Below are positions 10,873 to 20,365 of a DNA stretch of 64,000 bases, in pieces (position 1 is the first letter of the stretch; every line of letters begins with the position of its first letter). The notes below the pieces were generated by a model. The model made no database searches. It worked only from the letters and a program-made list of their open reading frames with translations, and was not told the origin of the DNA. This stretch comes from Phytophthora hibernalis. Lineage: Eukaryota > Oomycota > Peronosporomycetes > Peronosporales > Peronosporaceae. Made by a program: the position numbers and the translations under genes. The stretch covers positions 1 to 64,000 of the forward strand of contig JAAKBF010000015.1 of NCBI GenBank assembly GCA_012656075.1. The letters run 5' to 3'.

Positions 10873-10980
10873 CTTGATTGAAAAAATACAGCTTGTCCGG
10901 GAAAGGTGTAGTAATAAAGAGTCTTCAGTCTTGCCCTGGAAATTCTCCCTCTCTTCTTCCTCATTCCAGAATCTGCCGCG
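10866..10980 (+). repeat. Second copy of the CRN upstream module
   Basis: From TCTTGATTGAAAAAATACAG to the end this matches 1265-1387 upstream of the CRN gene, including the initiator-like CTCATTCCAGAATCTGCCGCG. Instead of a CRN start codon, a TA-flanked transposon follows directly. Confidence 0.75.
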
Positions 10981-10982
10981 TA

Positions 10983-11786
10983 AAGAGGGCCATTTCTTTA
11001 AAGGTCATTACAAGAAAGGAAAATCGTCTGTTCGCCGATTACAGCTGGCATAATTCAACTTCAGATTTACAAACCTAAATAAATACAGACCGTGTCCGTT
11101 GCAGATTGCCGTGTCCGATACTTTTTTCTCGAAATATAGCATTCCACAACAATTATTTGACTGGGTATCACTATGAGAGAGCAGTCCATCGAGGTAGTCC
11201 GCGAAATCGCAAGTCGTAGATGCGTACGATAAACGTGCGCGAGTGGTCTCAAAGCGCCCCAGCTGCCCTAATACGACTTGGGGACGCCTTGGGGACGCTC
11301 TGCCCTTGTAGTGCTTGAAATAGGACCGCGGGAATCCCATTCAAAGCCTATTTGTTCTAGCGCTAAGTACGAGCGCTAACTACTGCACGAAACGGAAGAA
11401 TAAAGTGACTGCAAAGCACAATACGTCCTAGAGAGAAAAGCATACATAGATCTGGATAGCTCAAAAACCTCACTGTATTGAGATTCGCCCGGACAAATGG
11501 CCCCGGGAAACGCGAAAGGTGTTTCAGTTGAGTAGCAGTTCCCACTGAGTTCATTTTAAGTCAATCACTGTGGGTTCCATAATCTGTATCTTACAAGACA
11601 GCGTCGACTTATTATCTTTACATTTGTAAACTGGGGTCTTAGCTACAACTTTTAAGAAACGCAACGGACACGGCAACAAATTTATCTTCATTTTTGGCCC
11701 TTTTTTAATTTTGTAAACCCCAGCTGTAATCGGCGAACAGACGATTGTTCTTTCTTTGTAATGGACTTTAAAGAAATGGCCCTCTT
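10983..11786. mobile_element. 804-bp TIR element with TA target duplication
   Basis: The left end AAGAGGGCCATTTCTTTAAA is an exact inverted match of the right end. The similarity runs on for about 75 bp, through ATCGTCTGTTCGCCGATTAC. TA flanks both sides (10981-10982, 11787-11788), which fits the Tc1/mariner superfamily. No transposase motif is visible in the frames inside, so it is probably non-autonomous. It landed at the end of the duplicated CRN upstream module. Confidence 0.75.
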
Positions 11787-12532
11787 TAGTCTCGCCCGAA
11801 TTTCTGGGCGGAAAAAGTACTGTAGTATGTTTCCCAGGATTCCCAGCATCAAGTAGATCCGATGCACAGCAAATTGTATAAATCGGAATAGACACTCTCT
11901 GTATTTGTCGGGAATCTTCTGTTCCAAGTAGACTTTCCTTTGGTTCTGACAAACTTCCAGCTTTTTCGGATTACTGCGTTCTTCATCCCTAAAACAACCT
12001 GGTATCGTAACGGCGGCAATATAGTCCAGGTGTGAATGAAACGGTTAAAAAAGGTTGATAATAGATTAATTTTCTCCATTTCACTGATGGTGTGTCTGGA
12101 TAATCTCAAGTGTCGCCGGAATTGCGGCGTTGGAGATCAAGGCCGCGCTGCAGCAGGATGTTCTGATGGACTGGTGCCCAGGGCCAATGGACGACCCAAA
12201 ATCATCGAGGTACGCGCCGTGGAGCCTGTAGCCGGTGCAGTCGACTACGGCCCGACAACCTACTGACCAAGGCACACGGCAGGGGCTGTGAGTGGATGCT
12301 GCCACGCGCCCACAACCGCATGACCACGGACCCGAACGACAACACAGAAAGAGCTGCAGACAAGAAGTTAGTTTGGGCCGTTTCTTTTGCTTTCCCTTTC
12401 ATCATTAATCAACTTACCTCTTCTTCTATAACCCCGGGCTTTGCGACAAAGCTAGCTTTGTGCTTTCCGAAGCGTTTAAGTTTATTGATTCTGGACACTG
12501 CTGCCCGGTACCTCGTCCCTTTGGTGCACTGT
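11787..12532. other. No recognisable gene
   Basis: Short frames exist on both strands but carry no motif I recognise. The part from about 12100 may be leader or 5' coding sequence of the Gypsy element that becomes recognisable near 12533. Confidence 0.4.
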
Positions 12533-13198
12533 CGACCGAAGGTTTCCACGACTACCTATTAAATATGACCATGCTAAGGTCGACTTAAGTACGGTTGAAG
12601 TAAACTTCAACTTCACGGTGGACTCTGACGGTGATGTGGAGATGACGGTTCCGCAGCCGATGTTCGAATTGATCAAGGCTCCGGAGCTGCGTAGGTGGGA
12701 GCATGCTGCGCAAATGGAGTGACACCGCGAGTGGGAGCGCTATGTGGAGAAGATCCGCCACCGCCGTAGCACCACCAACGAGACGCTTGAGAGCGTCATG
12801 GGCATCGTCAAGAGCTCGGTGAGGCCCATATCACTGAAGAACATGGCTACCTACTTGCAGAAGAAGCCACTGTCCTCAGTCACCGACGCTGACATCATGG
12901 AGGCCGGCTGCACGCTCAAGAACGAGTTTGTGCCTGATGTCACGTCTCTGTCCTGTCAATAGCTGAAGATGGACCAATCCATCGACGACTGTGATGCAAG
13001 GATCTCCCGATACTACGAGGACTTCAATGGTATTATGGAGGACAATGGTCTCCAAGGCCTGATTGAAGGGTAAATGAATCCGGTGCCGGATACAAATACA
13101 GACTGAAGGCGCGGTGTCGCCTGTTGGTGGACAATTTGCACCCCCTGTGCTCAAGGCCCAAATCACCCGACTTGTAGACTTAGCGAGACGTGATTGTA
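12533..13198 (+). pseudogene. Gypsy C Gag, first part
   Basis: Gag builds the retrotransposon particle. Recognisable blocks are STVEVNFNFTVDSDGDVEM (about 12580-12640), the helical REWERYVEKIRHR (12729-12767), LKNMATYLQKKPLSSVTDAD (12833-12892) and IDDCDARISRYYEDFN (12982-13030). In-frame stops at about 12719, 12959 and 13071 interrupt an otherwise continuous frame, so it is decayed. The frame runs up to RDC at 13190-13198, where the Tc1 element is inserted. Confidence 0.7.
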
Positions 13199-13454
13199 CA
13201 GTGCGTGACAAATCATTTAACTTTTCCCGATACCTCAGCCTATAGGCCGAGTTAGGAGCTGAGATTTAGATATGGGCTCTTTATTTGTAGTAGGAAGGCG
13301 GTACGTGTGTTAACAACCTGGGTTTCGAGTTTTCTGGTAGGGCTGCTGTACAGACTGCCGCTTTCGGCCCCAACGACAAAAAAATACCGTACCCTTTTAT
13401 GGCATAAAACGCGTTTTTATGAAACCCAATACGAACTCTTATATTAAAGTTAGT

Positions 13455-14697
13455 AATTAGTCAGGCCACCTTTGTTCTTGATCACATCAAGGCAATGGCG
13501 AGGCATGGACTCCACGAGCTCAAGCAGATACTCTTGCTCGATAGAGTCTCACGCAGTGAGGATTTCAGCCTCCAGTTCAGCGACGTTGCGGTACTGGCGT
13601 CCATGAGCATACACTTTGGCAGCCATCACCGACGAGACGTTTTCAATAGGGTTGCAATCTGGTGAGCGAGCTGGCCACACCATAGTTATATAGAAAATGT
13701 GTTTACTTTAATCAAGATAAAATTGCAAAACGATGCATAATGCCTCGTTTTGCTATTACTTTCCGGTGACGATATTCGAATTTTTCTGAAATGACCGAAA
13801 ATGTTTCAGGTGAAATTTATAAAACATGGCATAATGCCTCGTTTTGGTCAATTTTCCGGTAGACATATTATTGGTCAATTTCAAAATCATAATATTTGAT
13901 TGGACAATTTTAGTAAAACTATGCATTATGCCACGTTTTGGCCCAGTCGGCAACAAAAGGGTTAAGGTGCGCAAAAGGCAGCAGATACTCAAAACATAGT
14001 CACCTGAGTTCTGCCGCCCGCGCAGGATAGCAAGCTTACTCTTACCGGCTGCGCTGAAGGCGCCCCACACCATGACGCTACCTCCTCCGTTTTGGCGACG
14101 CACGTAGGAATGAGCAGGGCGACGCATGTCGTGCCAGTAGTACTTGAAGCCATCAGGGCCGTCAAGATTAAACTTTTATCGTCAGAAAAATGGTAAAAAT
14201 CCATGTTTCTACAGGTTATCAACAATAGTTAGTATAATACGCCAATAAATGCGTGGAATATGATCAGATTTACCTGGTTTAAGTATGTACTCTTCAGCCC
14301 AGTTCATGCGGGCGGCCTTGTGAGCCACCATCAGCGGCAGCGTGTGGTCCATCTTTGTGTAGACCAAGTGGTCGACGCTCTTGAGCAGCCGCTGGATCGT
14401 GTGCTCGGAAGCCTTGACTCCGAAGCGGGGCTTCACTTCGGCGGCGATGCAGTCTCTCTTCGCCGCTGCGCGCACTAAGAGGCGAACCTCTTACTCACTC
14501 AGTACTGGTTGCCTCCCTGCCCGCGGACGCTCACCACCGTCGTCGATCTGGGGCCCTCGCTCTTTCTTGATGGCCTTGCGCACAGACGTGGGGGATCGGT
14601 CGGTCTTTCTCGAAATCTCGCGAAAAGAGACACCGCCGTCGTGCAGGCCGACGATCCACCAATGCTCTTGGTCGCTGAGGGCCTTGCCACGGCCCAT
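13455..14697 (-). pseudogene. Tc1/mariner transposase, disrupted
   Basis: From 14697 downwards: a helix-turn-helix (MGRGKALSDQEHWWIVGLHD, then SFREISRKTDRSPTSVRKAI), a second DNA-binding part (RFGVKASEHTIQRLLKSV), and the catalytic core starting with the first Asp block (MDFYHFSDDKSLIL, about 14165-14205). The GGGSVMVWGAFSAAGKSKL block follows (about 14030-14090). The expected block with the second Asp is absent: 13695-13965 holds about 270 bp of AT-rich non-coding sequence instead. The final MVWPARSPDCNPIENV (about 13640-13690) and the tail to KNKGGLTNY are present. Frameshifts also occur near 14209 and 14480. Inactive as read. Confidence 0.8.
13695..13965. repeat. AT-rich insert replacing part of the transposase core
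   Basis: The segment contains three near-copies of GCATAATGCCTCGTTTTG (about 13733, 13829 and 13921) and ends at 13963-13966 next to GGGTTAA. It looks like a remnant of another small element. The second end is not recognisable. Confidence 0.5.
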
Positions 14698-15049
14698 TCA
14701 GAAATGAAAGACTCCGGGGAACTCTAGCGCTCTCGTAGCGAAATTTCCACCATCCATCTACTTTGTCCTGACCATCACTTTAATAAAGGAGTTTGTATTG
14801 GGTTTCATACAAACGCGTTTATGTCATAAAAGGCTACGGTACTATATTTTGTCGTTGGGGCCGAACGCGGCAGTCTGTATAGCAGCCCTACCAGAAAACT
14901 CGAAACCCAGGTTGTTAAAACATGTACCGCCTTCGTACTACAAATATAGAGCCCATATCTAAATTTCATCTCCTAACTCGGCCTATAGGCTGAAATATCG
15001 GGGAAAGTCATCCCCAAAAATGGGGGTCCTAATGATTTGGCGCGCACTG

Positions 15050-15495
15050 TAAGTCTGACGATGTCGCCCTCTTTGATCTGATACTGGAACACGCGAAGGT
15101 GCAGCAGCGGTTTCATCGGATGTCACAAGATCATGCAGGCAAATCTGACCCCAAGTTAGAGAAGCCAGAGCGGAAAGGTCCCAAGCCCGGTCATGCCAAG
15201 ACTGGGCCCTCTCGCTCGACGTCACATGTCGCCTCTCCGTCGACACCGTCGACACCAGCACGGGCTTCGCGATAGACTCGCACAGCTTCCGAAGAAGGAT
15301 GCTTGGTGTTCAAAGGGCCTCACTGGCTTGCTGACTGCCCCACCGTCACCGAGGCCCAGCGCGACGAGGCGCGCCGCAAGTATTGAGAGTCGAAGGAGCA
15401 GTGTTCGAGCGCCATGCGCATGAAATCTGCCAGATATGTTGACGCTGCTGGCACTGTGAGAATTAATGGCCTCGTCGAGATGGCTTATTCACCAG
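15050..15495 (+). pseudogene. Gypsy C Gag, second part with zinc knuckle
   Basis: This continues Gag after the Tc1 element: KSDDVALFDLILEHAKVQQR, then a Lys/Pro-rich linker. The nucleocapsid knuckle reads CLVFKGPHWLADC (about 15298-15340), where the second Cys of the usual CxxC is Phe. It ends in GTVRINGLVEMAYSP directly before the next insertion. A frameshift near 15080 and stops near 15272 and 15385 mark decay. Confidence 0.7.
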
Positions 15496-15924
15496 TAGTG
15501 CTGTAAACGTTCGGCCCGTGAACGTTCGTGAACCCCCTCTTTGCTCTACACCGGGAGTTCGCCTAAACGGCTTCTGAATCCATCCCAAGTACCTCGAACA
15601 CCATTTTTACCCCCTCCATTCCGACAACAGCGTCAAACTATACCCATGCCATTTTAAGGTACACATCAAGTGCACATCAACCACATGCATTGAGAGCAAT
15701 ATGGAACCGTGGCGATCAAGCAGCCATCATACGCCTGAGCAGGAAATATTCGCCATCCTCAGGTTCACCCTGCGCCTCGATACGCTCGATGCACGCAACG
15801 GTCGCTTTCCTATGGTCAGATCACTACTCCTACACTGCAAGTTCAAGTCTCTACTCCTACACTGCCAGTTCAAGCACTACTTCAACTTGATCGAAACATT
15901 GGTGTCGATGGTGTTTCCCAGCAC

Positions 15925-16287
15925 ATGTATCAGCCACAACACCAGCGCAGTCAGCAACAGCTCTGTCAGCAGCAGCAGCAGCCGCAACAACAGTTTGAAC
16001 GTCAATTTCAACAGCCGCCCATAGCACACCAACCTCAGCACGACCGCGAGCTTCAACAACCCGTACCTACCGCCTCCCGTTATGCTGATGTACTCTCAGA
16101 TGAAAGAACTGTGCTCGACGTTATAACGCTTCACGGGCAGGCGGAGGCTGACACCGATTTTATGCTTTACACCATGAAACGACAAAAACGGAAAGATGCA
16201 TGGAATTTTGCTCGGCTCATCAGCAGTTGCAAGGGCGCTGGTTCAAGCCGTAGCCTTAGTGCGACCTCAGCTTCGATTGGTCGATGA
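15925..16287 (+). CDS. Hypothetical Gln-rich protein fragment
   Basis: I do not recognise it. The first 45 residues are Gln/His-rich (QQQLCQQQQQPQQQFERQFQ). They are followed by a charged stretch with RYADVLSDERTVLDVITLH and MKRQKRKDAWNFARLI. It could be part of the cargo or transposition gene of the 2.15-kb insertion. No ATG with a good context is obvious, and the frame is only 120 codons. Confidence 0.3.
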   Translation: MYQPQHQRSQQQLCQQQQQPQQQFERQFQQPPIAHQPQHDRELQQPVPTASRYADVLSDERTVLDVITLHGQAEADTDFMLYTMKRQKRKDAWNFARLISSCKGAGSSRSLSATSASIGR

Positions 16288-16658
16288 GCCTCACGTACTG
16301 CGTGACTTCGTTAGTCAGGATCTGTCCAATCACAATATTAAAGTCGAGCACACCGCCGACCGCCTGGTAGATGCGGTGCTCGCAGTTCCATGTCCCGTCC
16401 TTATCGAGCTGTTGAGCTGCAGCATAACCACACCCGGTCGACCGCGTTGCCACCGTCGGACGTCGAGCTCGTGAGCAGTGTTTGCTCCCAGATTTCAGGC
16501 GGAGAAGCTGCCCTGAGCCCCCATAGTTTGCTGTTCTTCCCCGCACGCTGTCGCTCTCTGACTTAAACACAGTCGCCACAGGTCACACAGACCCGTGTCG
16601 TACGAAGCGGGCGTGGTGGTACTGTTGACTGGTTGGTGGTGGGCGCTGGTGTCAGTTA

Positions 16659-17476
16659 CCGACTTCCTTGGCTTATTACGGTCACCCATGTACATGGTAG
16701 AGTGTACCCTTGTACCCTCCCAAAACCGCATGTACATGTGGGTACAAAATTACTGTAATAAAACGGATAAAGTACGATTTTTACGAAGCGTCCATGTCGT
16801 CGTCAGACTCAACCATTGTCAAGACTCTTGACAAACTCAGAGCACATTGGCGATCGAGCAGACTGATCAGGTCGGCATCTACTACATCGCTATCATCTAC
16901 TAAGTCGCCGTAGCATTTTGTGTACCCAGTGATAATCACGTCGCTTGTGAGGCCATCCCAAGCATCGCGAAACTAGAAATAGGAACTCCATCGTTACTAG
17001 AAATAGGAACTCCCTCGTTTACCCACACAACTAGCCTTGGCTCAGCCTCAGGTGGCGAGACCGTACCTACACCACTTGGTCTTGCCTTCTTCTTGTCTGA
17101 TCCCTTATTCTTCTTGCACACTGCTTCGAGTTTCGTTCTGTCGCGGAGCCACGCCTCATCATGTTTTCTCCGGGAGGTGTAGGCGGCAGGGCTTAGGTCT
17201 GGAAAGAACTCATATCGCTTTCGCGATGTCAAGTGGGTCCCCTACAGCGTCCAGTATGCTGATCTTCAAGCGAGGGTGAACGACGCGCTTCGTTTGCCGC
17301 GCATTGCCAAATGAGTGGCGTCCGGAGCTACATCAGTGCTAAATTTCACTTAAATAACCGTTTTAAATTAAATATATTACACGGCCGTTATAAGCAGAGG
17401 TTGGCGGAAAAGAAATTATGTGAAATGATTGGCTGACCGTTATAAGTAGGCGACCGTAATAAGCCAAGGAAGTCGG
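16659..17476. mobile_element. pogo/Tigger-like TIR element, 818 bp, TA target duplication
   Basis: Perfect terminal inverted repeats of about 25 bp begin CCGACTTCCTTGGCTTATTA. TA is duplicated at 16657-16658 and 17477-17478. A minus-strand frame inside (16936-17232) resembles the DNA-binding start of pogo-like transposases. The catalytic domain is missing, so the copy is non-autonomous. It lies inside the 2.15-kb insertion, which itself lies inside Gypsy C. Confidence 0.85.
16936..17232 (-). pseudogene. pogo-like transposase N-terminal fragment
   Basis: The 98-residue frame is Lys/Arg-rich, then contains EPRLVVWVNEGVPISS and FAMLGMASQAT. This fits the CENP-B-type helix-turn-helix pattern in which 'L..W(V/I)...G.P(V/I)S...(M/L)...A' is typical of pogo-like elements. 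EGVPISS is followed at once by DGVPISS: a local duplication of about 20 bp (ACTAGAAATAGGAACTCC, 16972-17013) repeats this motif. No DDE part follows. Confidence 0.5.
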
Positions 17477-17656
17477 TAATGCGCTTTGTCCTGGACACTA
17501 TGGACACCTTGGTAACCATGGGTATACTTTTGATGGTGTTTCGCACACACAAAAGTATCAAGTCTAAATTTTGTCGGGTGCGAGAGGGGGGTCAGAGGGA
17601 CTTAGCCCCGACTTTACGCCCGTGTACGTTCAAGTCGTGGAGGGTCTATTCACCAG

Positions 17657-18018
17657 ACACAGGCTCTGACCAGAGTGTGGTACCCCAAGAGACTGTTGAT
17701 TCCCTGTCTGATGCAGCCCTCTGCAAGTAATGCCCTTTCGACGGCAGTGGAAGCGGTGATGCCCGACGGTGTGTCTAGTTGTGCGACCAAGAAGTCCTCC
17801 TGGACTTGGAACTGACAACCATGGCTGGCCTCGTGTCTCTACGGTCGGAGGTCTGCTTAATTTTGGCTGGTGAAGGTGATGAGGTTTTGCTGGGGTGTGA
17901 TGTCCTAAAAGGACTGGGCATAGATGTCGAGCAACAGCTGGCCCAACTCGCTGGTCCTTCGCTGCTGGAGGGTGAGGAGGACGACTTTCCTGTAGGCGAT
18001 GGTCTTCCGGAACGTTAA
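17657..18018 (+). pseudogene. Gypsy C aspartic protease
   Basis: The active site DTGSDQSVV lies directly after the insertion boundary. The frame continues with stops near 17728 and 17776, then LCDQEVLLDLEL, SLRSEVCLILAG and GDEVLLGCDVLKGLGI, which is the ILG-type second half of retroviral-type proteases. An acidic tail ends at 18018. It matures the Gag-Pol polyprotein in intact relatives. Confidence 0.7.
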
Positions 18019-18404
18019 GACGATTTCAAGCCATCCACTGCACTCGACCAGCTGATGGAGCGCGCGGTGGCTAACGGCTTGTCAACGGAACATGCCGCAG
18101 CTGTCCGTGAGATCCTCGCCCAATATCAGGATGTGTAGCGTCAAGGCTTGGTCCAGGACCCGCCTGCAAACGTGGAGCCTCTTCAGGTAACGTTACGTCA
18201 AGATGCTGTACCTTTCGGTAGCCCTCCGCGCAAGTACGTACCCCTGCAGGCGCAATTCATCCGCGAATATGTGAAGTCATTGGTCGACAACGGCCTGTTT
18301 GAGCAGAACAACGCGTCGCGGATGGCGTGCGCAGTCGTGCCAGTGCGTAAGCCAGGCACACAAGATAAGTTTCGGCTCACCATCGACTACCGGCCTGTCG
18401 TGCA
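18019..18404 (+). pseudogene. Gypsy C reverse transcriptase, N-terminal part
   Basis: A linker with ALDQLMERAVANGLSTEHAA leads to a stop at 18136. RT fingers follow: FGSPPRKYVPLQAQFIREYV, NNASRMACAVVPVRKPG and DKFRLTIDYRPV (to about 18398). The sequence then turns into reverse-complemented rDNA, and the central RT segment is missing. Confidence 0.75.
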
Positions 18405-18734
18405 TCACTCAAAAGCACGTTGTAGGCACCTCAATCCCAACCGCGACTACTCGTCCACCAAGATATAACAGACAAACGCGAAGCGTAAGCCCTACCTCCT
18501 CGGCAGCCATTTCCCGCGGCATACGAATTGACCTTGACGTCCCACCGCATCACAGGGCACCAGCAAGCACACACAGCACACACGCCAAGCGCAGCCAAAA
18601 AGCCACTGCCATAGCACACGCACGCACACACTCGCCAATGAAATATGACACGGATTATAGACACTGGAAACGATTCGGTTCCCTTTCAGCAGTTTCAGGT
18701 ACTCTTTAACTCTCTTTTCAAAGTTCTTTTCCTA

Positions 18735-18767
<33 letters not shown>

Positions 18768-19102
18768 GCACCAATATTTAGCTTTAGATGGAATTTACCA
18801 CCTACTTTGCGCTGCATTCCCAAACAACGCGACTCAAAGAAAACGGGTCGTACGCAAAAGCCACTCAGGGATGAACGGGAGTATCACCCTCCATGCTGTC
18901 CTGTTCCAAGGAACTTGCCCCGAGCGCCCTCACTGACCACGCTTCTATAGACTACAATTCGCCACACAAAACTTGTGTGGAGATTTTAAGCTTGAGCTCA
19001 TCCCGCTTCACTCGCCGTTACTAGGGAATCCTTGTTAGTTTCTTTTCCTCCGCTTATTAATATGCTTAAGTTCAGCGGGTAATCTTGCCTGATATCAGGT
19101 CC
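18405..19102 (-). rRNA. LSU (28S) rRNA 5' fragment
   Basis: The reverse complement reads from the 5' end of the large-subunit rRNA: TTAAGCATATTAATAAGCGG (about 19050-19070), GATGAGCTCAAGCTTAAAAT, then GAGAGTTAAAGAGTACCTGA (about 18700) and GGACGTCAAGGTCAATTCGT (about 18525-18545). This covers the D1 and part of the D2 region. The 3' limit near 18405 is approximate. It is a fragment embedded in a retroelement, not a working rRNA gene. Confidence 0.85.
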
Positions 19103-19542
19103 AATTGAGATGCCAACAGCCGAAGCCGCCAACACAAATTTCCCAAATAGGATCGACCCTCGACAGCCCAGCTTGCGCCAAACCGCCACTCTACTTCACA
19201 CAACATCCTCAGTTCAAAGGCCAATCCCTGCATAGCTACGGTTCACCAGTCATTACCACCACAGCAGGAAAAACATCCAATAAGCGCATTGTTCAGCCGA
19301 AGCTAACCATACCGCGAATCGAACATTCCTCCATTAAACGCCGTAGCAGACAAACCAGTCGCCGACTTGCCACCGGAAGCTTCCACAACCAATTCCATTA
19401 TGCTTTTCGAGCAAAGAGAAGTACCGTTCTGTACATTTAAAAGGACTCGCAGCCGGCCCGAAGACCAATCGCAAGACACTTCACGTCTGCCCGTCACCAT
19501 CCACCGACTACACGGAAGGAAGGGAGGCAAGTTTGATGTACG
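19103..19542 (-). other. ITS2 spacer of nuclear rDNA (Phytophthora type)
   Basis: On the minus strand TTGGCATCTCAATTGGACCT joins the LSU end. CTTCGGCTGAACAATGCGCT, followed by TATTGGATG and TGGCGGTTTGG, is a stretch I recognise from Phytophthora ITS2. This is the best taxonomic marker in the window. It can be compared with reference ITS2 sequences, allowing that a trapped copy may have diverged. Confidence 0.85.
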
Positions 19543-19637
19543 GACACTGATACAGGCATACTCCCAGGACTAACCCGGAAGTGCAATATGCGTTCAAAAT
19601 TTCGATGACTCACTGAATCCTGCAATTCGCATTACGT
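19543..19637 (-). rRNA. 5.8S rRNA 3' fragment
   Basis: The minus strand carries AATGCGAATTGCAGGATTCA and then GTGAGTCATCGAAATTTTGA, the conserved 3' half of 5.8S rRNA, ending in ATATTGCACTTCCGGG. The 5' half is absent: homology stops at about 19637, where Gypsy C RT resumes. Confidence 0.85.
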
Positions 19638-19921
19638 CCCAATTGCCGGCACGATGCCATCCATCGGTCGCAACTACAGTCGATGCGTTCAATGGCAAGA
19701 ATATATTTGGGCGGTTTGATTTCACGCAGGGATTTTGGCAGCTACCCTTCACAAAGACAGCCAAGAAATATTTTCTTTCGTGACACTGGATGGTGTGTAC
19801 ACGCCGACGTGGGTCCCACAGGGAGCGATGGACTCTGCGCTCCACATCCAGAGCCAGGTGCAGACTAACTTGACACCTTTAATTCCATATTCGGCGATGG
19901 TATGGGTGGACGATGTCATCC
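19638..19921 (+). pseudogene. Gypsy C reverse transcriptase, palm part
   Basis: Frames here give PIAGTMPSI, then (after shifts) the RT block around FGRFDFTQGFWQLPF, FSFVTLDGVYTPTWVPQGAM, and WVDDVIL at 19902-19921, equivalent to the catalytic YxDD. It is interrupted at that point by LTR element A and continues at 28278 with FAPAVDEFLRTL. Confidence 0.75.
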
Positions 19922-20365
19922 TGTGACGGGAGTCACACGCACCTTGCCTTAGAGGAAGAGTTAGCGCGTAACCACAACAGACGCCTGGCGTCTCTGTTGT
20001 AAGCTGACCTTCCAGTCGTTTCCGGGTACCGAGTACCAAACGACTTGCGAACTTCCGGGTTAAAGTTAAACTGACTGTATTAATCTCACTTGTAAGGTTC
20101 TAACTACTGTTAACTATCTGCCTACTAAACTCCTGTACTCCAAATGGATGGCTCTCCATTAACCGTCTACCTTAAGTCCGATTCGTATCCAGTGTAAAAT
20201 ACACAATCTTACTTAGCCGGGATCCGGGTGTCACACACCAACTTATGTGGGGCATGTACTCGTACTTAGGCGGACTTGTGTGGACCACACGGAAGAACAT
20301 TGGGTCTCCCCTTTCATAAGTTCTTTTGCACGGCAAACGGTGTCGGCCAGCGTGGCCCCGTTAAA
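19922..20365 (-). repeat. LTR of element A (3' LTR for the minus-strand coding)
   Basis: Starts TGTGACGGGAGTCACACG and ends GGCCCCGTTAAA; the partner LTR ends GTTACA. It contains the inverted GTGACGGGAGTCAC end motif. A few substitutions and single-base indels separate it from 27827-28272. Confidence 0.9.

Larger units (their letters stand above)
13199..15049. mobile_element. Tc1/mariner-type element with about 200-bp inverted ends
   Basis: The ends begin CAGTGCG and stay similar for about 200 bp (for example the TATAGGCCGAGTTAGGAG region at 13240 and its inverse near 14975). TA is duplicated at 13197-13198 and 15050-15051. The inserted sequence carries a minus-strand transposase. Removing it joins Gypsy C Gag as RDCKSDDVAL in frame. 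Long inverted ends and the TA duplication place it in Tc1/mariner. Confidence 0.9.
15496..17646. mobile_element. 2.15-kb insertion with 10-bp target duplication
   Basis: TATTCACCAG occurs directly before (15486-15495) and directly after (17647-17656) this stretch. Excising it with one copy gives AYSPDTGSDQSVV, the Gypsy protease active site, in frame, so the boundaries are firm. A duplication of 8-10 bp points to a MULE- or hAT-like mechanism, but the ends are not clearly inverted. Inside are a Gln-rich frame and a pogo-like element. Confidence 0.75.

Noticed and set aside
15496..17646. LTR or Helitron identity for the 2.15-kb insertion
   Set aside because: A 10-bp target duplication excludes a Helitron and is too long for an LTR element; no long inverted ends were found, so the superfamily is left open.
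18431..19573. Frames across the rDNA fragment
   Set aside because: The sequence is rRNA and ITS2; reading frames there are meaningless.
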